Of a stretch of 64,000 bases of DNA, positions 25,121 through 34,394 are shown one piece after another. Both the position numbers and the translations under genes were made by a program. The stretch comes from Variibacter sp. Its GTDB lineage: Bacteria; Pseudomonadota; Alphaproteobacteria; Rhizobiales; Xanthobacteraceae. The notes below the pieces were generated by a model, which worked only from the letters and a program-made list of their open reading frames with translations, did not search any database and was not told where the DNA came from. Location of the stretch: positions 25,133 through 89,132 of the forward strand of contig JADGHE010000005.1 of assembly GCA_019689555.1 (NCBI GenBank), given 5' to 3'. Position 1 is the stretch's first letter, and the number at the start of each line of letters is the position of its first letter.

Positions 25121-27403
25121 TTACATCCGGCCTTTAGCACGTCTTCTGGTTGCACGGGATGGCGCAACTGCGCGCCGGTGTTTTGCGCTGGGCGCAGAGC
25201 TGCGCGGCCGCGCCGCGCGCCGCCCCTCCGACAAAAGTTCAAAGCGCAGCGCGCCGGCGACCGGTGCCGCCTCGACGAGACGCACCTTCGCCCTGTCTCC
25301 GAGCCGATAGGTCTCCCCGCTCATCTGGCCGACGAGGGCGTGGTGGGCCTCTTCATAGCGGAAATAGTCGTTGCCGAGCGTTCCGGCGGGAACGAAGCCG
25401 TCGGCCCCCGTTTCGTCGAGCTTTATGAACAGGCCAGCCCGCGTTACGCCGGAAATGTGGCCGTCAAAGGTTGCGCCGACGCGATCCGCGAGGAAATGCG
25501 CGATCAGCCGATCGGTGGTCTCGCGCTCGGCCTTCATCGCGCGGCGTTCGGCGGCCGAGATGCGCGCCGCGATCTCGCCCAGAGAGCGGGCATCCTCCCC
25601 GTCCGGCAGGGCGCCGTCGCCGAGCTTGAGCGCCCGGATCAGGGCCCGATGCACGACGAGATCGGCATAGCGGCGGATCGGCGACGTGAAATGGGCGTAG
25701 CGGCGCAGCGCCAGCCCGAAATGCCCGTAGTTCTCGGCCGCGTATTCCGCCTGCGCCTGGGTGCGCAGAACGACCTCGTTCACCAGATTCTCCACATCGC
25801 TGCCGCGCACGCGCTCGAGAATGCGGTTGAAAAGCGCGGGCCTGAGCGCCGTCCCCTTCGGCAGGCGGATCTCCAGCGTGGCGAGGAACTGGCGCAAGGC
25901 CTCGACCTTCTCGAGCGACGGCTCGTCGTGCACGCGGTAGATGAAGGGCACGCGGGCGCTTTCGAGCGTTTCCGCCGCGGCGACATTGGCGAGGATCATG
26001 AACTCTTCGATCAGGCGGTGCGCGTCGAGGCGCTGCGGCACGACGACGCGATCGACCGTGCCGTCGGGCTTGAGCACGATCTTGCGTTCGGGAAGGTCGA
26101 GGTCGAGCGGACCGCGCGCATCGCGCGCGGCCTTGAGCGCGCCATAGGCCGCATAAAGCGGCTCGAGGATCGGTTTGTGCAGAGGGCCCGTCACCTCGTC
26201 CGGTCGCCCGTCGATCGCGGCCTGCACCTGCTCGTAGCTGAGCCGCGCGCGCGAGCGCATGAGCACGCGATGGAACGTGTGCGAGCGCTTGCGTCCGTCC
26301 GCCCCGATGATCATGCGCACGGCGAGGGCGGCGCGGTCCTCCCCCGGGCGCAGGGAGCAAAGATCGTTGGAAATGCGTTCGGGCAGCATCGGCACCACCC
26401 GGTCCGGGAAGTAGACCGAGTTCCCGCGCGCCAGCGCCTCGCGATCGAGCGCGCTCGCAGGCCGGACGTAATGCGCCACATCGGCGATGGCGACGCTGAT
26501 GACGAAGCCGCCGGGATTGCGCGGATCGCTGTCCCGTTCGGCGTAGACGGCGTCGTCGTGGTCCTTCGCGTCCGCGGGATCGATCGTGACGAAAGGCACC
26601 GCCCGCCAGTCCTCGCGTCCCGAAAGGTCGGCGGGGACCGCAGCATCCGCCTCCGCGAGCGTCGCGCGCGAAAATTCGTGGGGAATGCCGTGGGCGTGGA
26701 TGGCGATCAGGCTGATGGCGCGTTCGCTCTTGAGCGAACCGAGCCTCTCCCTGACACGCGCCATGGGAATTCCGAGCCGGCCATGCGACACGTCCACCGC
26801 AACCACGTCGCCGTCCTGCGCGTCGAGCGTCGCGCCCGCCGGGATCGCAAGCTCACGCCCGATCTGCTTCTTGTCGGCGGGGGCGAGGCGTCCTGCGCCG
26901 CCCGGCAGGGCGCGAAACACGCCGATCACGCGCGGGCGCGTGCGGCCGATGATCTTGACGAGTCGGCCCACATAGGGCGCAGGGTCCCGCGGTTCGCCGC
27001 TTTCCTCCACGCGCAGGAGAGCACGGTCGCCGATGCCGGGGGGCGCCCCCCGCCGCGCCTGCCGCGGGATCGTCACGCGGATCCGAGGGGCCGGGCCGTG
27101 CAGGTCCGAGTCCCATTCCGTCGGGATCGCCAGCAGCTCGCCGTCGGAATCGCGTTCGGCGATGTCCGCGGCGACCACCGAAGGCAGCTTTCCGGCGTGA
27201 TGAAGCTTCTTGCGCCGGCGCTCGATCCGTCCTTCGTCGGCGAGCTCGCGGAGCATGTGGCGCAGCAGGGCCCTCTCGGCCTTCTTCAGGCCGAAGGCGC
27301 GGGCGATCTCGCGGGTGCCGACCTTTCCGGGATGTTCACCGATGAAGGCGAGGATTTGATCCTTGGAAGGAAGCGTCGGATAGATCGTCGAGTGCTTGGT
27401 CAA
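25121..27403 (-). CDS. rnr: Ribonuclease R
   Basis: 760 residues of the RNB exoribonuclease family: an N-terminal winged-helix segment (PGKVGTREIARAFGLKKAERALLRHML), cold-shock domains, the catalytic RNB domain with the metal-binding motif FVTIDPADAKDHDDAVY (Asp cluster) and the YCRH-type region HYVRPASALD, then a C-terminal S1 domain (FDGHISGVTRAGLFIKLDETGADGFV) and a basic RRATRRRAKGRM tail. It degrades structured RNA 3' to 5'. The start is TTG at 27403 with no good Shine-Dalgarno, so the N-terminus may be a little shorter. It lies 49 bases after topA. Confidence 0.94.
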   Translation of the reverse strand: MTKHSTIYPTLPSKDQILAFIGEHPGKVGTREIARAFGLKKAERALLRHMLRELADEGRIERRRKKLHHAGKLPSVVAADIAERDSDGELLAIPTEWDSDLHGPAPRIRVTIPRQARRGAPPGIGDRALLRVEESGEPRDPAPYVGRLVKIIGRTRPRVIGVFRALPGGAGRLAPADKKQIGRELAIPAGATLDAQDGDVVAVDVSHGRLGIPMARVRERLGSLKSERAISLIAIHAHGIPHEFSRATLAEADAAVPADLSGREDWRAVPFVTIDPADAKDHDDAVYAERDSDPRNPGGFVISVAIADVAHYVRPASALDREALARGNSVYFPDRVVPMLPERISNDLCSLRPGEDRAALAVRMIIGADGRKRSHTFHRVLMRSRARLSYEQVQAAIDGRPDEVTGPLHKPILEPLYAAYGALKAARDARGPLDLDLPERKIVLKPDGTVDRVVVPQRLDAHRLIEEFMILANVAAAETLESARVPFIYRVHDEPSLEKVEALRQFLATLEIRLPKGTALRPALFNRILERVRGSDVENLVNEVVLRTQAQAEYAAENYGHFGLALRRYAHFTSPIRRYADLVVHRALIRALKLGDGALPDGEDARSLGEIAARISAAERRAMKAERETTDRLIAHFLADRVGATFDGHISGVTRAGLFIKLDETGADGFVPAGTLGNDYFRYEEAHHALVGQMSGETYRLGDRAKVRLVEAAPVAGALRFELLSEGRRAARPRSSAPSAKHRRAVAPSRATRRRAKGRM

Positions 27404-27452
27404 ATCGGTGTCTGCTCTGAAGCCTGCGCTTGGCGCACAATCCCGCCTTATG

Positions 27453-30176
27453 CTATCGCTTCGCGGCTTTTTTCGTCTTGCCGGCGGATGCCTTGCTTCC
27501 GGTCGTTCGGGCCGAGGCGGCCGTTTTCCTCGTCCCCGCGGCCGGCTTGTCCGCTTGCGGGGCCGAAGCCTTGGTCCGCGCGGCGGTCTTTTTCGGCTCG
27601 GCGGGCGCCTCGGCCGGAGCGACGGCCGCCTTGCGACCGGTCGCGGCCCGCTTCGCGGTCCCGCCGGACTTTTCCGCCCGCTCGTCCACGAGCGCCACGG
27701 CTTCTTCCAGCGATATCGTGTCCGGGGACTTGTCGGCCGGCAGCGTCACGTTGACGCCGGCGTGAGTAATATAGGGGCCGTAGCGCCCGCTTTTAACCAC
27801 CACCGGACCGCCCTTGCGCGGATGCTCGCCCAATGTCCGTCCCGCGGTCTGCCGCTGAGCGCGGCCGCCGCGCTTGTTCGCCTTGTCGGCGAGCAGCGCC
27901 ACCGCCCGGTTGAGCCCAATGGTGAGGACATCGTCCTCGCTCTCGAGGTTGGCGTAGGTGTTGCCGTGCTGCACATAGGGGCCGTAACGGCCGATGCCGG
28001 CGACGATCGGCTCGCCGGTTTCGGGGTGGCGACCGACCTCGCGCGGCAAGGAGAGCAGCGCGAGCGCCTGCTGCAGGTCGATCGCATCCGGGCTCATGCC
28101 CTTGGGGAGGCTCGCGCGCTTCGGCTTTTCGCCGTTGCTGGCTTCGCCGAGCTGGATGTAGGGGCCGAACCGACCCGACCGGACGGTGACTTCGAGCCCG
28201 GTCTCCGGGTCTTCCCCCAGCCGCCGCACGCCGCCGTCGAGTCCATCGGAGGAGGACGCTGAGAATGTCCGCGTGTAGCGGCATTCGGGATAGTTCGAGC
28301 AACCGACGAAGGCGCCGAACCGGCCGATCTTGATCGACAGCCGGCCTGTTCCGCAGTTCGGGCACTGGCGTGGGTCGCTGCCGTCCGCCTTGGGCGGAAA
28401 GATGTGCGGCCCCAGGATCTCGTCGAGCGCATTGAGCACGTCGCCGATGCGCAGGTCCTTGATCTCGTCGACCGCACCGGTGAAGTCGCGCCAGAAGTCG
28501 CGGAGCAGCTGCCGCCAATCCACTTCGTTGTTGGAGACGCGGTCAAGCTGCTCCTCGAGCGAGGCGGTGAAGTCGTACTCGACGTAGCGCGTGAAGAAGC
28601 TTTCGAGAAAGGCGGTGACGAGCCGTCCCTTGTCCTCGGGATAGAGGCGGCGCTTGTCGAGCCGCACATAGCCGCGGTCCTTCAGCACCTGCAGGATCGA
28701 CGCATAGGTGGAGGGGCGGCCGATGCCGAGCTCCTCCATGCGCTTGACGAGTGACGCCTCGGTATAGCGCGGCGGCGGTTCGGTGAAATGCTGACTGGCC
28801 GTAATCGCGCGCTTCTCCAGCGGCTCGCCCACGCTCATGGCCGGGAGGCGGCGGGATTCTTCGTCCTCGTCCTCGTCGTCCCGGCTCTCCTGATAGAGTG
28901 TGAGGAAGCCGTCGAACTGGATCACCGAGCCGGTCGCGCGCAAATCGAGCTTGCGGCCGTTCACCTTGGCCACGATGTCGACGGTCGTGCGCTCGATCTC
29001 GGCGGATTCCATTTGGCTTGCCACCGCGCGCAGCCAGATGAGCTCGTAGAGCTTGGCGAGGTCGGGTTCGAGCATCCGGGCGATCTCGCGCGGGCGGCGG
29101 GCGAACTCGGTCGGGCGAATGGCCTCGTGCGCCTCCTGGGCGTTCTTCACCTTGGTCTGGTAGCGCCGCGGACTGGCCGGGACGTAGCGGCTGCCGTAAT
29201 CCGCGCCGATCAGCTTGCGCGCGGCGGCGATGGCCTCGTCGGCCATCTGCACCCCGTCGGTTCGCATATAGGTGATGAGGCCCACCGTCTCGCCGCCGAT
29301 GTCGACCCCCTCGTAGAGGCGCTGCGCGATGCGCATGGTCTGGGCCGGCGCGAATCCGAGCTTGCGGCTGGCCTCCTGCTGCAGCGTGGACGTGGTGAAG
29401 GGGGGCGGCGGGTTGCGCTTGGCCGGCTTGGCCTCGACCGCGACGACCGAGTACGCCGCCTCCTCCAGGGCGCGCTTGAACGCTTCCGCCTCGTCTCCCG
29501 AGCCGATGTCGAGCCGCTGGATGCGCTTGCCGTCGGCGCCGACGAGACGCGCCTCGAACAGCTCCCCGCGCGGGGTCGCGAGCGTCGCGATCAGCGACCA
29601 GTATTCCCGGGGAACGAAACGCTCGATCTCCAGCTCGCGGTCGCAGACGAGCCGCAGCGCCACCGACTGCACCCGACCGGCCGAGCGGGCGCCGGGAAGC
29701 TTGCGCCAGAGCACCGGCGAAAGGGTGAAGCCGACCAGGTAATCGAGCGCGCGGCGGGCGAGATAGGCGTCGACAAGGGCCGTATCGATGCCGCGCGGAT
29801 GCTTCATCGCCTCGGTGACCGCCTGCCGGGTGATGGCGTTGAACACGACCCGTTCCACCCGCTGCGACTTCAGCGCGCGCTTCGCCCGCAAAACCTCGAG
29901 CACGTGCCAGGAGATGGCCTCGCCTTCGCGGTCGGGGTCGGTCGCGAGGATGAGCTTGTCGGCGTCTTTGACCGCCCGGGCGATCTCGGCGATTCGCTTC
30001 TGCGCGCGGCTGTCGATCTCCCAGACCATGCGGAAGTCGGCCTCGGGATCGACCGAGCCGTCCTTGGCCGGCAGATCGCGCACGTGCCCGAAAGAGGCCA
30101 GCACTTCGTAATCCGGACCAAGATACTTGTTGATCGTCTTGGCTTTGGCCGGAGATTCGACGACGACGACGTTCAT
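27453..30176 (-). CDS. topA: DNA topoisomerase I
   Basis: 907 residues. Type IA topoisomerase that relaxes negative supercoils. A Toprim domain opens the protein (VVVESPAKAKTINKYLG, DREGEAISWH), and the active-site Tyr lies in GLITYMRTDG. The C-terminal zinc-finger-like block is CPNCGTGRLSIKIGRFGAFVGCSNYPECRY. Three GRFGPYIQ-type repeats follow, and a Lys/Ala/Pro-rich tail of about 70 residues. The start is an ATG at 30176. It is followed by rnr 49 bases away. Confidence 0.96.
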   Translation of the reverse strand: MNVVVVESPAKAKTINKYLGPDYEVLASFGHVRDLPAKDGSVDPEADFRMVWEIDSRAQKRIAEIARAVKDADKLILATDPDREGEAISWHVLEVLRAKRALKSQRVERVVFNAITRQAVTEAMKHPRGIDTALVDAYLARRALDYLVGFTLSPVLWRKLPGARSAGRVQSVALRLVCDRELEIERFVPREYWSLIATLATPRGELFEARLVGADGKRIQRLDIGSGDEAEAFKRALEEAAYSVVAVEAKPAKRNPPPPFTTSTLQQEASRKLGFAPAQTMRIAQRLYEGVDIGGETVGLITYMRTDGVQMADEAIAAARKLIGADYGSRYVPASPRRYQTKVKNAQEAHEAIRPTEFARRPREIARMLEPDLAKLYELIWLRAVASQMESAEIERTTVDIVAKVNGRKLDLRATGSVIQFDGFLTLYQESRDDEDEDEESRRLPAMSVGEPLEKRAITASQHFTEPPPRYTEASLVKRMEELGIGRPSTYASILQVLKDRGYVRLDKRRLYPEDKGRLVTAFLESFFTRYVEYDFTASLEEQLDRVSNNEVDWRQLLRDFWRDFTGAVDEIKDLRIGDVLNALDEILGPHIFPPKADGSDPRQCPNCGTGRLSIKIGRFGAFVGCSNYPECRYTRTFSASSSDGLDGGVRRLGEDPETGLEVTVRSGRFGPYIQLGEASNGEKPKRASLPKGMSPDAIDLQQALALLSLPREVGRHPETGEPIVAGIGRYGPYVQHGNTYANLESEDDVLTIGLNRAVALLADKANKRGGRAQRQTAGRTLGEHPRKGGPVVVKSGRYGPYITHAGVNVTLPADKSPDTISLEEAVALVDERAEKSGGTAKRAATGRKAAVAPAEAPAEPKKTAARTKASAPQADKPAAGTRKTAASARTTGSKASAGKTKKAAKR

Positions 30177-30428
30177 TTAAGGATGGGTGATGTGTGGGTC
30201 CTGCCCCCTCGCCACGCGCGAGGGAGGCTCTGAAGGCTCGCGCGGAACATGGGTAATCCCGCCCCCCCTGTCAAATCCAGGGCATGGCCGAGCGGCAGGC
30301 CGGTCTTCAGAGCCGGGCGCCGGATCGGGTCGATGTGTCTACAACCAAAAGGCGATAAATTGAGAATATGATCGCTTTAGTATATATAGCTTGTCTCATG
30401 ATGCTGGCGGTGCGGAGCTGGGGAGGCC
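30177..30428. other. Divergent region topA / small conserved gene
   Basis: 252 bases with no gene. The right half (30340-30400) is unusually AT-rich for this genome and contains the promoter annotated next. Confidence 0.5.
30360..30388 (+). promoter_or_regulatory. Candidate sigma70 promoter for the 67-residue protein gene
   Basis: TTGAGA (30360-30365) and TATATA (30383-30388) are separated by 17 bases. Transcription would begin about 35 bases before the ATG at 30429. It is one of the clearest AT-rich promoters in the window. Confidence 0.55.
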
Positions 30429-30632
30429 ATGGGCGACGGCACGCAAGACCGGGTCGGCGGGACCAGCCTGGAAGTGGCGGCCTATGTGGCGGACATGACG
30501 GCCGATCTCGCGCGGATCGCGCGCGGCCACGGGCTCGATGTGCTCGGCTATCTGCTCGATATGGTGCGCCTCGAAGCGCGCAGCATTCTTCGCGGATCCC
30601 AGTCCGGAGGGGACCAGTCCCCCGTCAGCTGA
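30429..30632 (+). CDS. Small conserved protein, unknown function
   Basis: 67 residues ([36 protein letters not shown]). The amphipathic helical middle looks like a small conserved protein of Rhizobiales found near topA/dprA or alone. It has no known domain. A good promoter lies just upstream. The last 8 bases overlap the 3' end of the convergent dprA gene. Confidence 0.7.
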   Translation: MGDGTQDRVGGTSLEVAAYVADMTADLARIARGHGLDVLGYLLDMVRLEARSILRGSQSGGDQSPVS

Positions 30633-31725
30633 TCAACGACACCAGCCCATTGCCGTGGCGTTCCAGCCGCCCGGCAAGCTCGAGCTCCAGCAGCACGACG
30701 CGGACGATGGCCGCCCGGACCCCCGACAACCGCACGAGGTCGTCGAGGGCGACCGGTGTCGGGCCGAGCAGCGCGATCACCCGCGCGCGCTCGTCGGCGG
30801 CGGGTTCTCCACCGCTGCCTTCGTCGGCGGGCGGTTCGGCGGCGGGGCTTTCCGGCGGACGATCGAGCATCGGGCGCACCACTGCGAGGACGTCCTCGAC
30901 ACCGGTCACCAAGGTCGCGCCCTGCTTGAGGAGGCCGTTGGTTCCCTCGCAGCGCGGATCGAGGGGGGAGCCCGGCACCGCGAACACTTCGCGTCCCTGT
31001 TCGAGCGCCATCCGGGCCGTGATCAGCGATCCGGAGCGCCGCGCCGCCTCGACCAGCACGACGCCCAGAGAAAGCCCGGAAATAAGGCGGTTGCGGCGCG
31101 GGAAGTCGCGCCCGCGCGGTTCCCAGCCGAGCGGCATTTCCGAGACGGCGGCGCCGGCTTCGAGCATCTGTTCCAGCAGGGCGGAATGTTCGGGCGGATA
31201 AATACGGTCGTGCCCCCCGGCGAGAACGGCGATCGTGCCCACCGCTACGCTCGCGCGGTGGGCGGCGATGTCGATGCCGCGGGCGAGCCCGGAGACGACG
31301 ATCAGTCCCGCTTCGGCGAGGCCACGGGCCAAAAGCTCGGCGAAGCGGATGCCGGCCGCGGATGCGTTGCGCGAGCCGACGATCGCGACGGCCGGCGCCT
31401 GCAGAACCGCAAGCCGGCCGCGCACGGCGAGCAGGGGCGGCGCATCGGCCACATCCCGCAGCCGCGCCGGATAGTCCGGCTCGCCGAGGGCGACGAGGGA
31501 GATGCCGAGCCGCGCGCAAGCCTGGAGCTCGCGTTCTGCGTCCTCGCGCGAGCAGATCGCGACGGTCCTTTTTGCCCCTCCGCGCCGCGCGAGCTCCGGC
31601 AGCGCCTCGAGCGCCGCGCGCGCCCCGCCGCAGTGATTGAGGAGGGCACGAAATGTACGCGGCCCGATGTTCTCGCTCCGGATCAGACGGAGCCAGTCGA
31701 TCCTTTGCTCGTCGGTCAGGCGCAT
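30625..31725 (-). CDS. dprA: DNA-processing protein DprA
   Basis: 366 residues. The extended Rossmann core is clear: [52 protein letters not shown] and [17 protein letters not shown] with [22 protein letters not shown]. DprA binds single-stranded DNA entering by transformation and loads RecA. The C-terminal 100 residues hold a winged-helix-like domain. Normally it follows plsY directly; here a radical SAM gene and about 200 bases intervene on the other strand. Confidence 0.94.
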   Translation of the reverse strand: MRLTDEQRIDWLRLIRSENIGPRTFRALLNHCGGARAALEALPELARRGGAKRTVAICSREDAERELQACARLGISLVALGEPDYPARLRDVADAPPLLAVRGRLAVLQAPAVAIVGSRNASAAGIRFAELLARGLAEAGLIVVSGLARGIDIAAHRASVAVGTIAVLAGGHDRIYPPEHSALLEQMLEAGAAVSEMPLGWEPRGRDFPRRNRLISGLSLGVVLVEAARRSGSLITARMALEQGREVFAVPGSPLDPRCEGTNGLLKQGATLVTGVEDVLAVVRPMLDRPPESPAAEPPADEGSGGEPAADERARVIALLGPTPVALDDLVRLSGVRAAIVRVVLLELELAGRLERHGNGLVSLIS

Positions 31726-31923
31726 CCCGATACCGCTGAAGGTCCCGTGTCCGCGGTGCTAGCAAAGCGGCCGTCGCGGCTGCGGTAAAGCAGCAACAGC
31801 GCGCCACAACGCGCCGTCCGCCGCGAACAGGCGCTGGCGCAGGTTTGAGCGATCGGTTAGTGCTTGAAGCTGGGGCCGAAGCGCAAGCTGTCCGGGCCGC
31901 CGGGCAGCGGGAGGGATGCGCCC

Positions 31924-33669
31924 ATGCACGCGCGTGCGTTCCGGATCGTCCTGATCAAGCCCTCGCATTACGACAAGGACGGCTACGTCATCCAGTGGCG
32001 GCGCTCGACGATCCCCTCCAACAGTCTCGCGAGCGTTTTCGGACTGCTGAAGGAATGCGCGGAGCGGCGCGTCCTCGGGTCGGACGTCGACATCGCCATC
32101 GAAGCCTTTGACGAATGCAACACGATCATCGACGTCGAGGGGGCGGCAAGGCGCATTCGTGCGGCCGGTCAGGGGTTTGTCGGGCTGGTCGGCGTTCAGT
32201 CGAACCAGTTTCCGCGCGCGCTTGATCTGGCGCGCCAGTTTCGGGCCCGCGGCGTCCCGGTCGTCATCGGCGGATTCCATGTCAGCGGCTGCATCGCGAT
32301 GCTGCCGGAGCTGCCGTTCGATCTCAAGGAGGCGCTTGAACTCGGCGTCAGCCTGTTCGCGGGCGAGGGCGAGGGGCGCTTGGCCGAACTCCTGCGCGAT
32401 GTCGCCGCCGGCGCGCTGAAGCCGATCTACAACCATCTCAAGGACCTGCCAGGCATGGAGGCTGCGGCCTTTCCCATCCTGCCGCGGGAAATCGTGACGC
32501 GCGTCGCCGGCCACTATGCAAGTTTCGACGCCGGGCGCGGCTGCCCGTTCCAGTGCTCGTTCTGCACCATCATCAACGTGCAGGGCCGCAAGTCGCGCTA
32601 CCGGACGCCCGACGATGTCGAGGCGATCGTGCGCGCCAATGCGGCGCAGGGAATCACGCGTTTCTTCGTCACCGACGACAATTTCGCCCGCAACAAGAAC
32701 TGGGAGCCGATCCTCGACCGCCTCATCCGTCTGCGCGAGCAGGAAGGGTTCAAAATCCGGCTGCTGTTGCAAGTCGACACGCTGTGCCACCGCATTCCGG
32801 GCTTCATCGAGAAGGCGGCGCGCGCCGGCTGCAACATGGTCTTCATCGGACTCGAGAACATCAACCCCGAGTCGCTGATGGGAACCAAGAAGCGCCAGAA
32901 CAAGATCTGGGAATACCGCGAGATGCTGCAGGCGTGGCGGCGCGCCAAGGTCATGACCTGGGCGGGCTACATCCTCGGCTTCCCGACCGACACGCCGGAG
33001 TCGATCGCGCGCGACATCGAGATCATCAAGCGGGAACTGCCGGTCGACATCCTCGAATTCTTCTGCCTCACGCCGCTGCCGGGTTCCGAAGACCACAAGA
33101 ACCTCTTCCTGCGCCAGGTCGCGATGGACCCGGACATGAACAAGTACGATCTCGAGCACGTCTGCACGGCCCATCCCCTCATGTCCAAGGAGGAGTGGGA
33201 GCGGGTCTACATGAACGCCTGGAAGATCTACTACACCGACGAGCACGTGGAGACCGTGCTCCGCCGCGGGGTGGCGAGCGGGCTCAATCCCCGCAAGATC
33301 GTCGATGCGCTCACGGTCTTTTCCGGCGCGGCGCACATCGAGGGCGTGCATCCGCTGCAGTTCGGCTTCGTGCGCCGCAAGGTGCGGACGCAGCGTCGCC
33401 AGGGGCTGCCGATCGAAAATCCGCTCGTCTTCTATCCCCGGCGAGCACTCGAGTTCTCGCTTACGGCTTGGCGCTGGATGCGTCTGATGCGGCGTTACCG
33501 CGCGATCATGCGGCGGGTGCTGGAGACGCCGGATGCGGCAGGTTACATGGACGAAGCCCTGCGGCCCTCAACACCCGAAGATGGCGCGCTCCCGCATTTC
33601 GTGCAGGTGTTCGCAGACAAGATCCCGAACACTTACGGCGCGCCGACGCGCGAAGCCGCTTCCATGTGA
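31924..33669 (+). CDS. B12-binding-domain-type radical SAM protein (paralogue 2)
   Basis: 581 residues, ATG with GGGAGGG eight bases upstream. The same architecture as paralogue 1: a Rossmann-like N-terminal domain (IVLIKPSHYDKDGYVIQW, GVQSNQFPRALDLARQF, VVIGGFHVSG), then CPFQCSFC (Cys207/211/214), NFARNKNW, GLENINPESL and GYILGFPTDTPESI. There is no DxHxxG motif. It shares a 49-bp identical core and most residues with paralogue 1. It sits alone between dprA and plsY, breaking the usual minus-strand cluster. Reaction unknown; a family role in SAM- and cobalamin-dependent chemistry is inferred. Confidence 0.88.
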   Translation: MHARAFRIVLIKPSHYDKDGYVIQWRRSTIPSNSLASVFGLLKECAERRVLGSDVDIAIEAFDECNTIIDVEGAARRIRAAGQGFVGLVGVQSNQFPRALDLARQFRARGVPVVIGGFHVSGCIAMLPELPFDLKEALELGVSLFAGEGEGRLAELLRDVAAGALKPIYNHLKDLPGMEAAAFPILPREIVTRVAGHYASFDAGRGCPFQCSFCTIINVQGRKSRYRTPDDVEAIVRANAAQGITRFFVTDDNFARNKNWEPILDRLIRLREQEGFKIRLLLQVDTLCHRIPGFIEKAARAGCNMVFIGLENINPESLMGTKKRQNKIWEYREMLQAWRRAKVMTWAGYILGFPTDTPESIARDIEIIKRELPVDILEFFCLTPLPGSEDHKNLFLRQVAMDPDMNKYDLEHVCTAHPLMSKEEWERVYMNAWKIYYTDEHVETVLRRGVASGLNPRKIVDALTVFSGAAHIEGVHPLQFGFVRRKVRTQRRQGLPIENPLVFYPRRALEFSLTAWRWMRLMRRYRAIMRRVLETPDAAGYMDEALRPSTPEDGALPHFVQVFADKIPNTYGAPTREAASM

Positions 33670-33726
33670 GCGGCGGTCGCAAGCGAAGCCGTCTGCCGGC
33701 GGGGCGGTTCGTCCGAAGGTAAACTT

Positions 33727-34353
33727 CTACGTCGGCTTCCTGCTCTCTCCGATCCGGCTCTCCGTGCCGGTCATGAGGCGGCGGATGTTCGCGCGGTGCA
33801 TGATCCAGACGAGCACGGTCAGCACCACGAAGAACTGCGCCTCCAGCCGATCGCCGTTGAACCACAGCACGGCGGGCGTTGCCGCGGTCGCGAGCAGCGC
33901 GGAAAGCGACGAGTACCGGGTCAGCGCGGCGACGGCGATCCAGATCGCAGCGAAAGCGAGCGCGACCGGCCAAGAGAGCGCAAGCAGGACGCCGAGATAG
34001 GTGGCCACACCCTTGCCGCCTCTGAACTTCAGCCACACCGGAAACAGATGGCCGAGGAAGGCCCCGAGGCCTGCGATCACCGCGTGGTCGTGGCCCCAGA
34101 TGCGGTTCATGATCAGGACGGCGGCGACGCCCTTGAGCAGGTCGCCCAGCAGGGTCGCGGCGGCGAGTCCCTTGCGCCCCGTGCGCAGGACGTTGGTCGC
34201 CCCGATGTTCCCCGAGCCGATCGAGCGGAGGTCGGGCGCGCCGGCAAGGCGCGTGAGCAGGAGGCCGAAGGGGATCGACCCGAGCGCATAGCCGAAGGCG
34301 AGCGCGGCCGCATAGTAGGGCAGCGCGAGCGACCAATTGATCGGGTGGAGCAT
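33727..34353 (-). CDS. plsY: Glycerol-3-phosphate acyltransferase PlsY
   Basis: 208 residues, polytopic membrane protein with about five helices. The signature [31 protein letters not shown] and [22 protein letters not shown] match the acyl-phosphate-dependent enzyme that makes lysophosphatidate in the inner membrane. The start is at 34353. It follows pyrC by 41 bases on the same strand, as in many alphaproteobacteria. Confidence 0.95.
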   Translation of the reverse strand: MLHPINWSLALPYYAAALAFGYALGSIPFGLLLTRLAGAPDLRSIGSGNIGATNVLRTGRKGLAAATLLGDLLKGVAAVLIMNRIWGHDHAVIAGLGAFLGHLFPVWLKFRGGKGVATYLGVLLALSWPVALAFAAIWIAVAALTRYSSLSALLATAATPAVLWFNGDRLEAQFFVVLTVLVWIMHRANIRRLMTGTESRIGESRKPT

Positions 34354-34394
34354 CGCGGATCAGCCTCTTTGCCGCCGTCACCTCGGATCGGTGG

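Noticed and set aside
25073..27754. An 893-codon plus-strand frame
   Set aside because: It is fully antisense to rnr, which has complete RNase R motifs.
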